From NCBI GenBank assembly GCA_030761205.1, contig JAULJL010000024.1:17101122-17165121 (forward strand): a DNA stretch of 64,000 nucleotides. Reading direction: 5' to 3'. This DNA comes from Fremontodendron californicum. Taxonomy: Eukaryota; Streptophyta; Magnoliopsida; Malvales; Malvaceae. Shown here piece after piece: positions 22,080 through 30,594 of this stretch. Each line of letters starts with the position of its first letter. The first letter of the stretch is position 1. The notes beneath the pieces are model-generated. The model did no database searches. It worked only from the letters and a program-made list of their open reading frames with translations, and had not been told where the DNA came from. A program made the position numbers and the translations under genes.

Positions 22080-22727
22080 TCACAAAGACAAAGTGCAATC
22101 CACTCCTTGCTCGTCCATATCTCTTTTTCTTTTTCCGAGCGTTTGCGAAACAACCGTAGCAGATAAACACTCATAAGCTTGGAGATTTTTGAGTAAATCT
22201 TCAATGGTTGTAGCAGAAATTATGGTTCTCCTTGCCTCTGAAAACATGAATCCATTATCCACAGCATTATCTAAATATGAAAGCAAATTACTAAAATAAC
22301 CATTAATATTAAGCAAACCAATGGGTTTCTTATTTGTGACCAAAGATGACCAAGAAGCCACGCAAGCTATTTCTTCCAATGTACCCAGACCTCCTAGTAA
22401 AGCAATGAATGCATCGGCAGAATGGTACATGATTGTTATCCGTTCAGGGATACTCCAGACTTGTATTTCCTTACCCACGGTAGGTCCACAAAAACCTGTG
22501 AATAGTTTTGGCACGATTCCTAGAACTGGACTTCCTCCGACGTGTGCTGCTGTAGCGACTGCTCCCATTAAACCCGTACTACCGCCTCCATAAATCAACT
22601 GGATCTTTTGTTGGGCAAGTATTACTCCAACTCTTATGGCTTCATCAGCGAATATGTTATTTTTCCCTGGATAAGCACCTCCAAAGACACAAATTTTTTT
22701 AATGCGCTGGGATGAAGTACTTTCCAT
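22080..22727 (-). CDS. LOG-like cytokinin riboside 5'-monophosphate phosphoribohydrolase homologue, copy 1
   Basis: 215-residue intact ORF starting MESTSSQRIKKICVFGGAYP. The LOG family releases active cytokinin base from the nucleotide in the cytosol. Visible family features are the N-terminal Rossmann strand (ICVFGGAYPG), the phosphate-binding loop IYGGGSTGLMGAV, a conserved Arg in SIPERITIMYHSADAFIAL, the GGLGTLEE box with its Glu, and KKPIGLLNINGYFSNLLSYL. Family length is about 210-220 residues, so it is full length. In copy 1 the Pro of the PGG box is Leu (ALLGGLG), which may harm activity. Plant LOG genes have several introns; this one has none. An in-frame ATG at 22763 exists but lies before the expected transcription start set by the TATA-like box at 22777-22768. 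Calls as 'lysine decarboxylase' are an old misnomer for this fold. Confidence 0.88.
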   Translation of the reverse strand: MESTSSQRIKKICVFGGAYPGKNNIFADEAIRVGVILAQQKIQLIYGGGSTGLMGAVATAAHVGGSPVLGIVPKLFTGFCGPTVGKEIQVWSIPERITIMYHSADAFIALLGGLGTLEEIACVASWSSLVTNKKPIGLLNINGYFSNLLSYLDNAVDNGFMFSEARRTIISATTIEDLLKNLQAYECLSATVVSQTLGKRKRDMDEQGVDCTLSL

Positions 22728-22767
22728 TTTTTTTTTCGAGTGCCTGAAAGAGAATGAGTACATGGTG

Positions 22768-22777
22768 TAATATATAG
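22768..22777 (-). promoter_or_regulatory. TATA-like box before LOG-like ORF, copy 1
   Basis: Minus strand CTATATATTA, about 41-50 nt upstream of the ATG at 22727. A pyrimidine stretch ending TTCTCTTTCAG (about 22754-22744) lies between, and could also act as a 3' splice site. Copy 2 keeps the TATATATTA core. Confidence 0.5.
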
Positions 22778-23088
22778 AGGACTGAGTAGTGAATCAGACA
22801 AGAGTAATAATGTCGCCGAAAGTGTATCTGACCCGTCAGAAGAAAATGTTAACCTAACAAAAGATTTTTGCGTGATTTCAGGAAGAAAATCAAAAAGAGA
22901 AGAAAAAATCAACAGTAAAAGACAAATAAAAAAAAACGAGAATAATTACACAAATCGAACAACACGTAAATTAAACCAAAATAAAGTTATTGCAAATCAA
23001 ACCAAAAGCTGAGAAGTCATTTATTGTAGTTGTGATTGTGGCTCACATCTTCCTCTGGTTTTACGTCCAGAAACGGCTTAAACACCTT
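22778..23088 (-). other. Spacer between the two cassette ORFs, copy 1
   Basis: About 310 bp. Just after the unknown ORF the minus strand has ACTACAATAAATGAC (about 23028-23014), a poly(A)-signal-like word. It then turns AT-rich and leads to the LOG TATA-like box. No ORF is visible on the sense strand. Confidence 0.5.
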
Positions 23089-23625
23089 CTATGAGTCGAG
23101 GATATGCTTCCCATCCAGTTTTCTTACAAGCTGGCAAACAGGGTCTTTTAACATCAGATTCCCAAGATGTTGCCATTCCCTTTGGAATTGCGGCCATAAA
23201 TCAAGAATTTCTCTTTGTACGTCTCCACTAGGATGCGTCTCAAGAGAAAGTTGGATATTACCCAAATTCTCCTTACTCAGTCCATCCTTAATGAATTCAA
23301 TTTTATCATCTCGATTAGAGGACGGAATCCCAATAGAACGACATTTACCGTTACACGTCCATCGTGCACATTTGTGGCAATTTGAACTCATGCGCTTTGC
23401 TCGTCGCTTCTTTGCAAAAGTGCTTCTACCTGTACCTGGTAAATGCAAAATAGGAAGATATTCATCTTCACGTACCTTGGCTTCAATTATCCAACGTATG
23501 TCTTCAGGAATCCCTTTGTGCATAAGCATTTTTAATCTTTCAAATCGAACTTGGTAAAGCTTCAGTAAAATATTTCGAGGAAAAGGAGGAAATCGTTTCT
23601 GCAATCTTGTGAGAATATCATCCAT
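23089..23625 (-). CDS. Unknown basic Cys-cluster protein, copy 1
   Basis: 178 residues, starting MDDILTRLQKRFPPFPRNIL. Not recognised as a named family. Residues 64-79 form a Gly/Ser/Thr then strongly basic arm (GTGRSTFAKKRRAKRM), immediately followed by CHKCARWTCNGKC with Cys83, 86, 91 and 95 (C-x2-C-x4-C-x3-C), which could bind one zinc. The C-terminal half has aromatic/Trp-rich helices (DLWPQFQREWQHLGNLML). A basic arm next to a Cys cluster suggests nucleic-acid binding. The layout recalls small cysteine-rich nucleic-acid-binding proteins of Betaflexiviridae plant viruses, but the Cys spacing is different and this is a weak lead. It has its own TATA-like box. The start is chosen at the first ATG, directly after a pyrimidine tract and CAG. 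Confidence 0.75.
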   Translation of the reverse strand: MDDILTRLQKRFPPFPRNILLKLYQVRFERLKMLMHKGIPEDIRWIIEAKVREDEYLPILHLPGTGRSTFAKKRRAKRMSSNCHKCARWTCNGKCRSIGIPSSNRDDKIEFIKDGLSKENLGNIQLSLETHPSGDVQREILDLWPQFQREWQHLGNLMLKDPVCQLVRKLDGKHILDS

Positions 23626-23670
23626 CCTGAAAAAAAAAATGAAAAAAATTGAAAGAGAAATTGGAAGAGA

Positions 23671-23681
23671 AATTTATATAC
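23671..23681 (-). promoter_or_regulatory. TATA-like box before Cys-cluster ORF, copy 1
   Basis: Minus strand GTATATAAATT, about 46-56 nt upstream of the ATG at 23625. The leader between them is pyrimidine-rich and ends in T10 then CAG/GATG. The same TATATAAAT occurs in copy 2 (about 32180-32200). Confidence 0.55.
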
Positions 23682-23830
23682 AATATCAGTTTTGTGGGTA
23701 GCTGATGGAACCGATTTAAATAATCACGGAGTACCGTTATCCGCCATTTAACCGGGGTTAAAAAAATTAAAAATTATATTTACATCTAGTTATTTTCAAA
23801 ACAAGGATCAGAAAGAAAAACAACATAAAA

Positions 23831-24033
23831 AGACTCAAAAACAAAACACTCTAAATAAAATCCTAAATTCTTCCCCCCACACATAATTCTTACATTGTCA
23901 TTAATGTAATGCTATTAATCCCAAATGAAGGATCATGTGTAAGTGAAAAGAACTAATAAACAAAATAAACTTATGCAGCCTAAATGAACTTAGAAACACT
24001 AAACACAATTAGCAAAGAAACATAAGAAAAAGA
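23831..24033. repeat. Cassette-flanking direct repeat, upstream arm (copy 1)
   Basis: Counterpart of 21584-21820. It lies between the end of the gag-tail ORF and the cassette. It also carries a C-rich tract (minus strand GTGTGGGGGGAAG) and the hairpin TTACATT...AATGTAA. Confidence 0.7.
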
Positions 24034-24130
24034 TAAAGAAAAAGAGAGCAAATCTGAGGATGGCAGTTTGGCAATGCTTTCACTAATTAGGCTGCCTCCC
24101 CCAATTAGCACTTGATTGATTGTTTTCAGC

Positions 24131-25069
24131 CTAGCCAATTCCCCTTCTTGGCTTTTTAGGCTTGTTAGGCTCATACATGAAACTTCCCAAATTTGAGCGT
24201 TTGATAGGAAGCTTTCTTTGCACAAAACTGGATGCATTCTCCATTACAAGTATTATTCCATCATCCTTTGTGGTGCATATCTCATCGAGGAATGGAGCAT
24301 ATGTTGGTACTTGTTGAATGGCATCCACAAACAAACTGTTTAAGGTTTCCAGCATGTTTTGTTCATGTTCCTCCTCCTTGAACTTTGCGAATCTACTAGG
24401 GAAAGGTGGAGAAGAAACATTAGTAAAAATTGGAATCTTAAACGTTACCTCAGGTGCCGAAATACTCTTATTTGGATTTGTGGCTTCATTATCCTCAAGA
24501 ATAGAATCCATCTCCAATTTTGTCTCATCCTCATCTTGTTCCTCATTCTTCAAGGTCACAATAGTAGCATTCTCCTTTGGGTTAATCATCGTTTGGGCTG
24601 GGAGTTCTTCAGATCTTTGTGCTACCCATCCCACCATATTACTAGCCAATAGGCTCATTTGATTTTCCAAACTCTGGATGCTTGCCCTTGTTTCCTGTTG
24701 AAATTGCAAAGTATCAGTAACAAGAGAATGTACAAGATCTTCTAAAGAAGTACCTGAGTTTTGAGTTATATGTGGTGGCTGAAAAAGATCTGGTTCTTGA
24801 GACCATGATTGATTGAAGCTAGATGGATGAGAGTAATTGGCATAAGGATCTACTTCTTGGTAATTTTCCGAATAGCCATAATTAGTATGATCCCACCATC
24901 CCTCATGGTAAGTGTTTGAGTAATGATCATACTGTTGGTCTTGGAATACTTGATGGCCTTGACATCCTCCCATGGCCAATTGTTGAACTAGGGAAGTGAG
25001 ATTGGCTTGTTGATTCTCCATGTTCATGTATGCCACCAACTCTTCAAGTGTTAGATTGCTCAACTCCAT
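24131..25069 (-). CDS. gag C-terminal-like ORF, copy 1
   Basis: 312 residues, starting MELSNLTLEELVAYMNMENQ. The N-terminal third is Tyr/Gln/His-rich (QDQQYDHYSNTYHEGWWDH). The middle has a helical segment SLEDLVHSLVTDTLQFQQET followed by SIQSLENQMSLLASNMV. The C-terminal part PPFPSRFAKFKEEEHEQNML ... AIQQVPTYAPFLDEICT matches the stretch between gag and protease in plant Athila/Tat elements. It lacks the capsid core, the zinc knuckle and the protease active site, so it is a remnant or a shortened gag that could only help packaging. No stop interrupts it. The ATG is preceded by an A30 tract on the coding strand. Confidence 0.75.
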   Translation of the reverse strand: MELSNLTLEELVAYMNMENQQANLTSLVQQLAMGGCQGHQVFQDQQYDHYSNTYHEGWWDHTNYGYSENYQEVDPYANYSHPSSFNQSWSQEPDLFQPPHITQNSGTSLEDLVHSLVTDTLQFQQETRASIQSLENQMSLLASNMVGWVAQRSEELPAQTMINPKENATIVTLKNEEQDEDETKLEMDSILEDNEATNPNKSISAPEVTFKIPIFTNVSSPPFPSRFAKFKEEEHEQNMLETLNSLFVDAIQQVPTYAPFLDEICTTKDDGIILVMENASSFVQRKLPIKRSNLGSFMYEPNKPKKPRRGIG

Positions 25070-25070
25070 C

Positions 25071-25071
<1 letters not shown>

Positions 25072-25101
<30 letters not shown>
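25072..25101 (-). repeat. A30 tract immediately upstream of gag-like ATG (copy 1)
   Basis: T30 on the plus strand, so poly(A) in the sense transcript, two bases before the ATG. In copy 2 the equivalent is T4-G-T10 (33626-33640). Confidence 0.85.
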
Positions 25102-25199
25102 CAAAATTTGATAAGAAAAACTTGTATGTACAAGAAAATAAAACTAATTAGAACTGAAAATAAGAATAAACCAAGTAACAAATAAACTAAAGAAAACAA

Positions 25200-25217
25200 T
25201 CCCCGGCAACGGCGCCA
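25200..25217 (-). other. Primer binding site (tRNA-Asp type), copy 1
   Basis: The plus strand reads TCCCCGGCAACGGCGCCA, which I recall as the 3' end of plant tRNA-Asp. The minus-strand element RNA would pair with it. Seven bases separate it from the LTR. Confidence 0.85.
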
Positions 25218-26390
25218 AAAATTTTGATGCACCCAAAAGAGTGTATCTTATTTAACCTTGCACTAAAAAGATCAATTGTAAGTATAATGACTAGCAAGGG
25301 TCGAGTCCTCAGGGATTGGGTTTTAATCTATGAGTTATTAGTTTATAACTTACGTTCAAAGAAAACAATAAAAGAAAAGGGGTTTTTGAAGCCAGATTTA
25401 AACTAAAGTAAATAATAAGAATAAGATGCAAGGCGGTATAACCAGCCAATAAAAATATATATACTAAATTAGGCAGTATAACCAGCCAATAAAAATAAAA
25501 CAAAGTTAATATACAAATTAGGCGGTATAACCAGCCAATAAAAATAAATATACTTTTAAAAATAAGCAAACTAGAAAAGTAAGAAAACAAGTAAGTAAGA
25601 AGAATCAAATATGAAAAATATGGTTAAGGTTTCATTCTCCACAACTAGACATCATTAAGAATCAATTTCAGATCTATCAATATCAACCAACTATCAAAGT
25701 TAACAACCGTAGATAACAACAAGCTCTGTTATCCCAATCTTTCCTTAGTTTGTCGTTAAATAGAACAAGCTCTCTATTTAATCTCTAACCATTAAACAAC
25801 CTAGAATAAGCTCTCTAAATTCAATTTAATGGCAGCTTTATGATGAGAAAGATAGGTTGATCTAAGCAACAAACACATAAGCTCGGATTGTTCAACTTAG
25901 GTTATGTTCCACTTTGCAATTATTGAAAACTTGACCATAATCATTAATCACAAATTGCCACTTATGAATAGGAAATCAAAACAATTACACGGATCAAGAC
26001 TCCTAAACTAGCCATAGATAATTATCAAGATCTATCTAGTTGTACACCTAAATAAATCAAGACAACATCATGAACAATTCTTGTAGAAGAACATAAGCAA
26101 CTTTGATAGAGAATTAATGATAGATAGAATCTAAAAATCAATCACAAAACATGTCTAGGGCTTTGAAATCACCCTTAACCAAATAGAAGTTTAGCCTAGC
26201 ATAGGCATTGTAAACATAAACATAAAATTAAAGAGAATCTAAGAAGGAAATAAAAGAAAGAAAGAAGAAGAAGAAAATAAAGAAAAAGAAAACTAGAGAA
26301 AAGAAAGAAGAAGAAAACTTAGAGAATTTTATTACAATGGCTAATTTCCTACCAATCTACCATATGATCCTCTACAATCATCCAAGGCCC

Positions 26391-26402
26391 TCTATTTATA
26401 CA
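26391..26402 (-). promoter_or_regulatory. LTR TATA box, copy 1 5' LTR
   Basis: Minus strand GTATAAATAGAG. Copy 2 is inserted only about 30 bp upstream (26434), so this promoter core is cut off from its own U3. Confidence 0.75.
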
Positions 26403-26428
26403 CATTTTGGAGGGCTAAATGACAAGAG

Positions 26429-26433
26429 ACAAG
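26429..26433. other. TSD ACAAG, left, of copy 2
   Basis: ACAAG directly before TGATGCACCC at 26434; same pentamer at 35826-35830. In the uninterrupted LTR (19461-19475) ACAAG occurs once before CTTTACAAATTT. Confidence 0.95.
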
Positions 26434-26637
26434 TGATGCACCCAAAAGAGTGTATCTTATTTAACCTTGCACTAAAAAGATAAATTGTAAGTATAGTAGT
26501 TAGCAAGGGTCGAGTCCTCAGGGATTGGGTTTTAGTTTATAAGTTAATAGTTTAAAACTTAAATTCAAGAACAATAAAAGAAAAGGAATTTTTAAAGCCA
26601 GATTTAAACTAAAGTAAATAATAAGAAGAAGATGCAA

Positions 26638-26791
26638 GGCGGTATAACCAGCCAATAAAAATATATATACTAAATTAGGCGGTATAACCAGCCAATAAAA
26701 ATATATATACTAAATTAGGCGGTATAACCAGCCAATAAAAGTAAAACAAAGTTAATATACAAATTAGGCGGTATAACCAGCCAATAAAAAT
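26638..26791. repeat. GGCGGTATAACC tandem repeats, copy 2 3' LTR (4 units)
   Basis: Four units with the same core as in copy 1; the second and third units share an identical TATATATACTAAATTA spacer. Confidence 0.9.
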
Positions 26792-27658
26792 AAATATACT
26801 TTTAAAAATAAGCAAACTAGAAAAGTAAGAAAACAAGTAAGTAAGAAGAATCAAATATGAAAAATATGGTTAAGGTTTCATTCTCCACCACTAGACATCA
26901 TTAAGAATCAATTTCAGATCTATCAATATCAACCAACTATCAAAGTTAACAACCGTAGATAACAACAAGCTCTGTTATCCCAATCTTTCCTTAGTTTGTC
27001 GTTAAATAGAACAAGCTCTCTATTTAATCTCTAACCATCAAACAACCTAGAATATGCTCTCTAGATTCAATTTAATGGCAGCTTTATGATGAGAAAGATA
27101 GGTTGATCTAAGCAACAAACACATAAGCTCGGATTGTTCAACTTAGGTTATGTTCCACTTTGCAATTATTGAAAACTTGACCATAATCATTAATCACAAA
27201 TTGCCACTTATGAATAGGAAATCAAGACAATTACACGGATCAAGACTCCTAAACTAGCAATAGATAATTATCAAGATCTATCTAGTTGTACACCTAAACA
27301 AATCAAGACAACATCATGAACAATTCTTGTAGAAGAACATAAGCAACTTTGATAGAAAATTAATGATAGATAGAATCTGAAAATCAATTATAAAACATGT
27401 CTAGGGCTTTGAAATCACCCTTAACCAAATAGAAGTTTAGCCTAGCATAGGCATTGTAAACATAAAATTATATAGAATCTAAGAAGAAAATAAAAGAAAG
27501 AAAGAAGAAGAAGAAGAATATTAATTATCCAACCTCTTGCTCTTTCTGAAGAAAAAGAAAACTAGAGAAAAGAAAGAAGAAGAAAACTTAGAGAATTTTA
27601 TTACAATGGCTAATATCCTACCTATGTACAATATGATCCTCTACAATCATCCAAGGCC

Positions 27659-27670
27659 CTCTATTTATAC
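27659..27670 (-). promoter_or_regulatory. LTR TATA box, copy 2 3' LTR
   Basis: Minus strand GTATAAATAGAG, same place as in the other LTRs of the family. Confidence 0.72.
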
Positions 27671-27783
27671 ACATTTTGGAGGGCTAAATGACAAGAGACA
27701 AGCTTTACAAATTTCAAAGGTAGGTATAATAGGTGGGTGCATTTTTCTAACAATTTTCGTCATATTGTATGACCATTTTGATC

Positions 27784-28165
27784 AGCCAACTTGATGGTCG
27801 ATTTTGTCAATCTTGGAGGCCTGATCTGATCACATGGTCTTCTAGAAAAATGTTCCCCTATGAGTTACTGATTCATATCCGTTGGAATCAGCTCATTTTC
27901 TGATGTGTAGAAGAAGATATGGGCAAAATACGAAAACAGGTCAGCACAGACGTCATTGCACATCAGCCAACTTGATGGTCGATTTCTTCAATATTGGAGG
28001 CTTTAGCTGATCACATGGTCTTCTAGACAAATGTTCCCCTATCAGTTAGTGACCCATAGCCGTTGGAATCAGCTCATTTGCGGATGTGGATCGGACGATA
28101 TGGTCAAAATGCGAAACATGGTCAGCACAGACGTCATTGCACATCAGCCAACTTGATGGTCGATT
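27784..28165. repeat. About 180-bp tandem duplication in copy 2 LTR
   Basis: Two units bounded by CAGCCAACTTGATGGTCGAT. Each contains GATCACATGGTCTTCTAGA, CCGTTGGAATCAGCTCATTT and GTCAGCACAGACGTCATTGC. The copy 1 LTR has one unit. The same duplication is in the 5' LTR (about 35115-35495). Confidence 0.85.
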
Positions 28166-28496
28166 TCGCTAGGGAAAACGACTCCGTTTCAAGAAGTTTA
28201 AAACATGAAAAAGATAGATATGCCTCTTAACTTTGCATGGTTAAAATTTCAGCCTTATTGCTTCAGTGAAACTCGAGATATAGCTGATATGGCAAAAGGT
28301 GTCGGAACTGGAACTGAACTGAATTTGCCCTTAATTCTAGTAATCTGAAATCACTCAAAGAAACTTGTGAAAAACACCAAATTACATAAAAATATAAAAG
28401 ATAATAAACACAATTAGACTAAACAATAATAACTCGTATTTGACACAAAACAATAATAAAACATAACTAAAAACTATATAATTATACGAGTTATCA

Positions 28497-28510
28497 CACC
28501 CCCACACTTA
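28497..28510 (-). other. Polypurine tract, copy 2
   Basis: Minus strand TAAGTGTGGGGGTG next to the LTR; the hairpin GTTGCTAG-TCC-CTAGCAAC follows at 28515-28533. Confidence 0.85.
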
Positions 28511-30594
28511 GATTGTTGCTAGTCCCTAGCAACGACTCAATAAAAATAAAATAAGAAAATCTAATCTAATCCACTTTCGTAGGAAATCACGGTGGCACTT
28601 AGCATGTGACACAAGCCTTTAAACCCCTAGGTGTCCCTAGTGGACGAGTTTAGTCTCGTGAGGGTTTACTAGAACGATACCCACAAACATTGAAAAACTA
28701 AAATATAAATGAACTACATATACTAAAAATATTTACTCCTAATTCTTTCAATACAAATTAGAGACAATATTTGAACAAGTCTTATAAACTAATCAATAGC
28801 TTAAAGAATTTCACAAAAAATCATGCTTGAATGTAAATTGTTTGAGTTAAGCCAATATTAGCATAACATATCTCAATCAAAATAGTGCATGTTCAAATTT
28901 AATCTCAACTTCTCACATGGGATACCCTCATGATTTTCACTCTTTAAAGTAGTGGTGAAATGTTTACACTCAATCAATCTCATGAAAACAGTTCTACCAT
29001 ATTCTTGCTTGTCCACCTATTCTCCACTATTTAGATCATACAACTTCATGAATCAAGAGGTCTTTAATCAAGGTTGTAATGGGGCCAAGGGGTTTGTAAT
29101 GTGGTTGAAGAACAAAAGGATAACGATATCACAAAGGTTCCAAAGAGTTCATAAAGTTTAGAGACATAAAAAGATCATACAAAGAAACTTCTCAAAACTT
29201 TTTACAAGTACATAGTCACCTAGGCCGGATATTCATGTTGGGCCTTTTCTTCATTCTAAACAACTTTGTAACATCTTTTTCTTTTTCCACAAATTCAAGA
29301 GATGATTCATATTTTTTTTTACATAGGAATGTATTTGCCAGTATTCCATTTCTTTTTCTCTTGATTTTTCTTTTCTTTTCCCCCCACACTTATTTCTTGT
29401 TTCTAACCCAAATTTTCAATAGATCTTCCTTGTCTTTGCAACTTGTCTCAAAACATGCTAATTAATCTTTGGAACAAAGGTAAAGATATAAGTATATTTA
29501 GGTTAGGGACAAGTTATGGTTACCAAAGAGATAGCTTATTCAATGTAGGCTCAAATTGGTTCACTAAGGGTGTGTTCTCTTGGAACATTAATAATGGATG
29601 GCTGTTTGGCTCTGGTTATAATCCTAATGCCTCTATCATATTCATGTTGTCACATGTATCAATATAGTCTCAAACGGTTTAAAGCAAGTTCTAGAGAATC
29701 ATGTAATCATAAGAGCACTCAAGAAAGAAATTAGATTGATTTGTATAATGCATCAATCATTATAGGCTCAAAAACTCACAAGGATGATTATACAAGTCAG
29801 ATTAAGTCTAAACATGCTTCTTTCTCAATCAACATATCATATTAACATTGGCTCATAAAAAGGTTGACATCAAGCTCAATTCTCATGAAAATCTTCTCAC
29901 TAGTAACCAGTTTAGACCTATGCAATTCATATCTCATCATTGTATTAAAAAGGAACTAAAACACACTAAAAATAATAATAATAAAGACTCAAAAAAAAAA
30001 TAAAATAATAGTAGACAAAAATAAAAGAAATCCTAAATCATTCCCCCACACTTAATTCTTACATTGTCCTCAATGTAAGTCTATTAACCCAAATGAAAGA
30101 ATCATGTGTAAGAGAAAAGAACTAATAACATAAGAATAGGAACAACTAAGACTCAAAACAAAACAAACTCATGCAACCTAAATAATCCTAAAATACTAAA
30201 CAAAAATTAACAAGTAAACATACAAAGATTAAAATCAAACTGACAAGGTATGTCTCAAGTCTCCCTTACTCAGACCTTGTTCAGAATGAATACTTCTAAA
30301 TTGCTTAAAACACAACAAACTTTTTTTTTTTTGAAAAGATTAAAATCAAACTGACAAGGTATGTCTCAAGTCTCCCTTACTCAGACCTTGTTTAGAATGA
30401 ATACTTCTAAATGGCTTAAAACACAACAAATTTTTTTTTTTTTTAAATTAGCAAAATATGTCCCTTACCCCCTACTAAAATATGACATTGTCCCCAATGT
30501 CAAATTTTAAAGGTAGAATTTAGGAGATATTACCTGCAGAGGTTGCTAACCACTTATTATAACTGAGACACAACAAACAAAATGTTAGATAATG
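28511..30594 (-). other. 3' non-coding region, copy 2
   Basis: Homologous to 20098-22079. It contains the PPT-like tract near 29383, the hairpin CTTACATTG/CAATGTAAG near 30059-30080 and a tandem duplication at 30225-30440. No credible coding frame. Confidence 0.7.
30225..30440. repeat. 111-bp tandem duplication unique to copy 2
   Basis: AAGATTAAAATCAAACTGAC starts at 30225 and again at 30336, each unit ending in a T-rich run. Copy 1 has a single unit (about 21817-21930). Confidence 0.85.

Larger units (their letters stand above)
25225..26433 (-). repeat. 5' LTR of copy 1, downstream part
   Basis: 1209 bp from TGATGCACCC at 25225 to the insertion point of copy 2. Together with 35831-36455 (625 bp) it restores exactly 1834 bp, the size of the 3' LTR. 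It carries the three-unit GGCGGTATAACC array (25432-25545). Confidence 0.95.
26434..28496 (-). repeat. 3' LTR, copy 2 (2063 bp)
   Basis: Begins TGATGCACCC and ends GAGTTATCA, then the PPT. It is 229 bp longer than the copy 1 LTR because of a fourth GGCGGTATAACC unit, a short segment near 27520-27540 and a tandem duplication of about 180 bp (27784-28165). Confidence 0.95.

Noticed and set aside
22321..22593. Plus-strand ORF opposite the LOG-like ORF (also 30836-31108)
   Set aside because: Shadow of the LOG reading frame; no domain and no upstream signal.
23036..23557. 173-codon plus-strand ORF (also 31553-32074)
   Set aside because: Antisense shadow of the Cys-cluster ORF; the minus frame has the ATG context, TATA-like box and structured motif.
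27537..27794. 85-codon plus-strand ORF in the LTR (also 19362-19550 and 34866-35123)
   Set aside because: Runs antisense to the LTR promoter region across the TATA box; no family and no reason to be translated.
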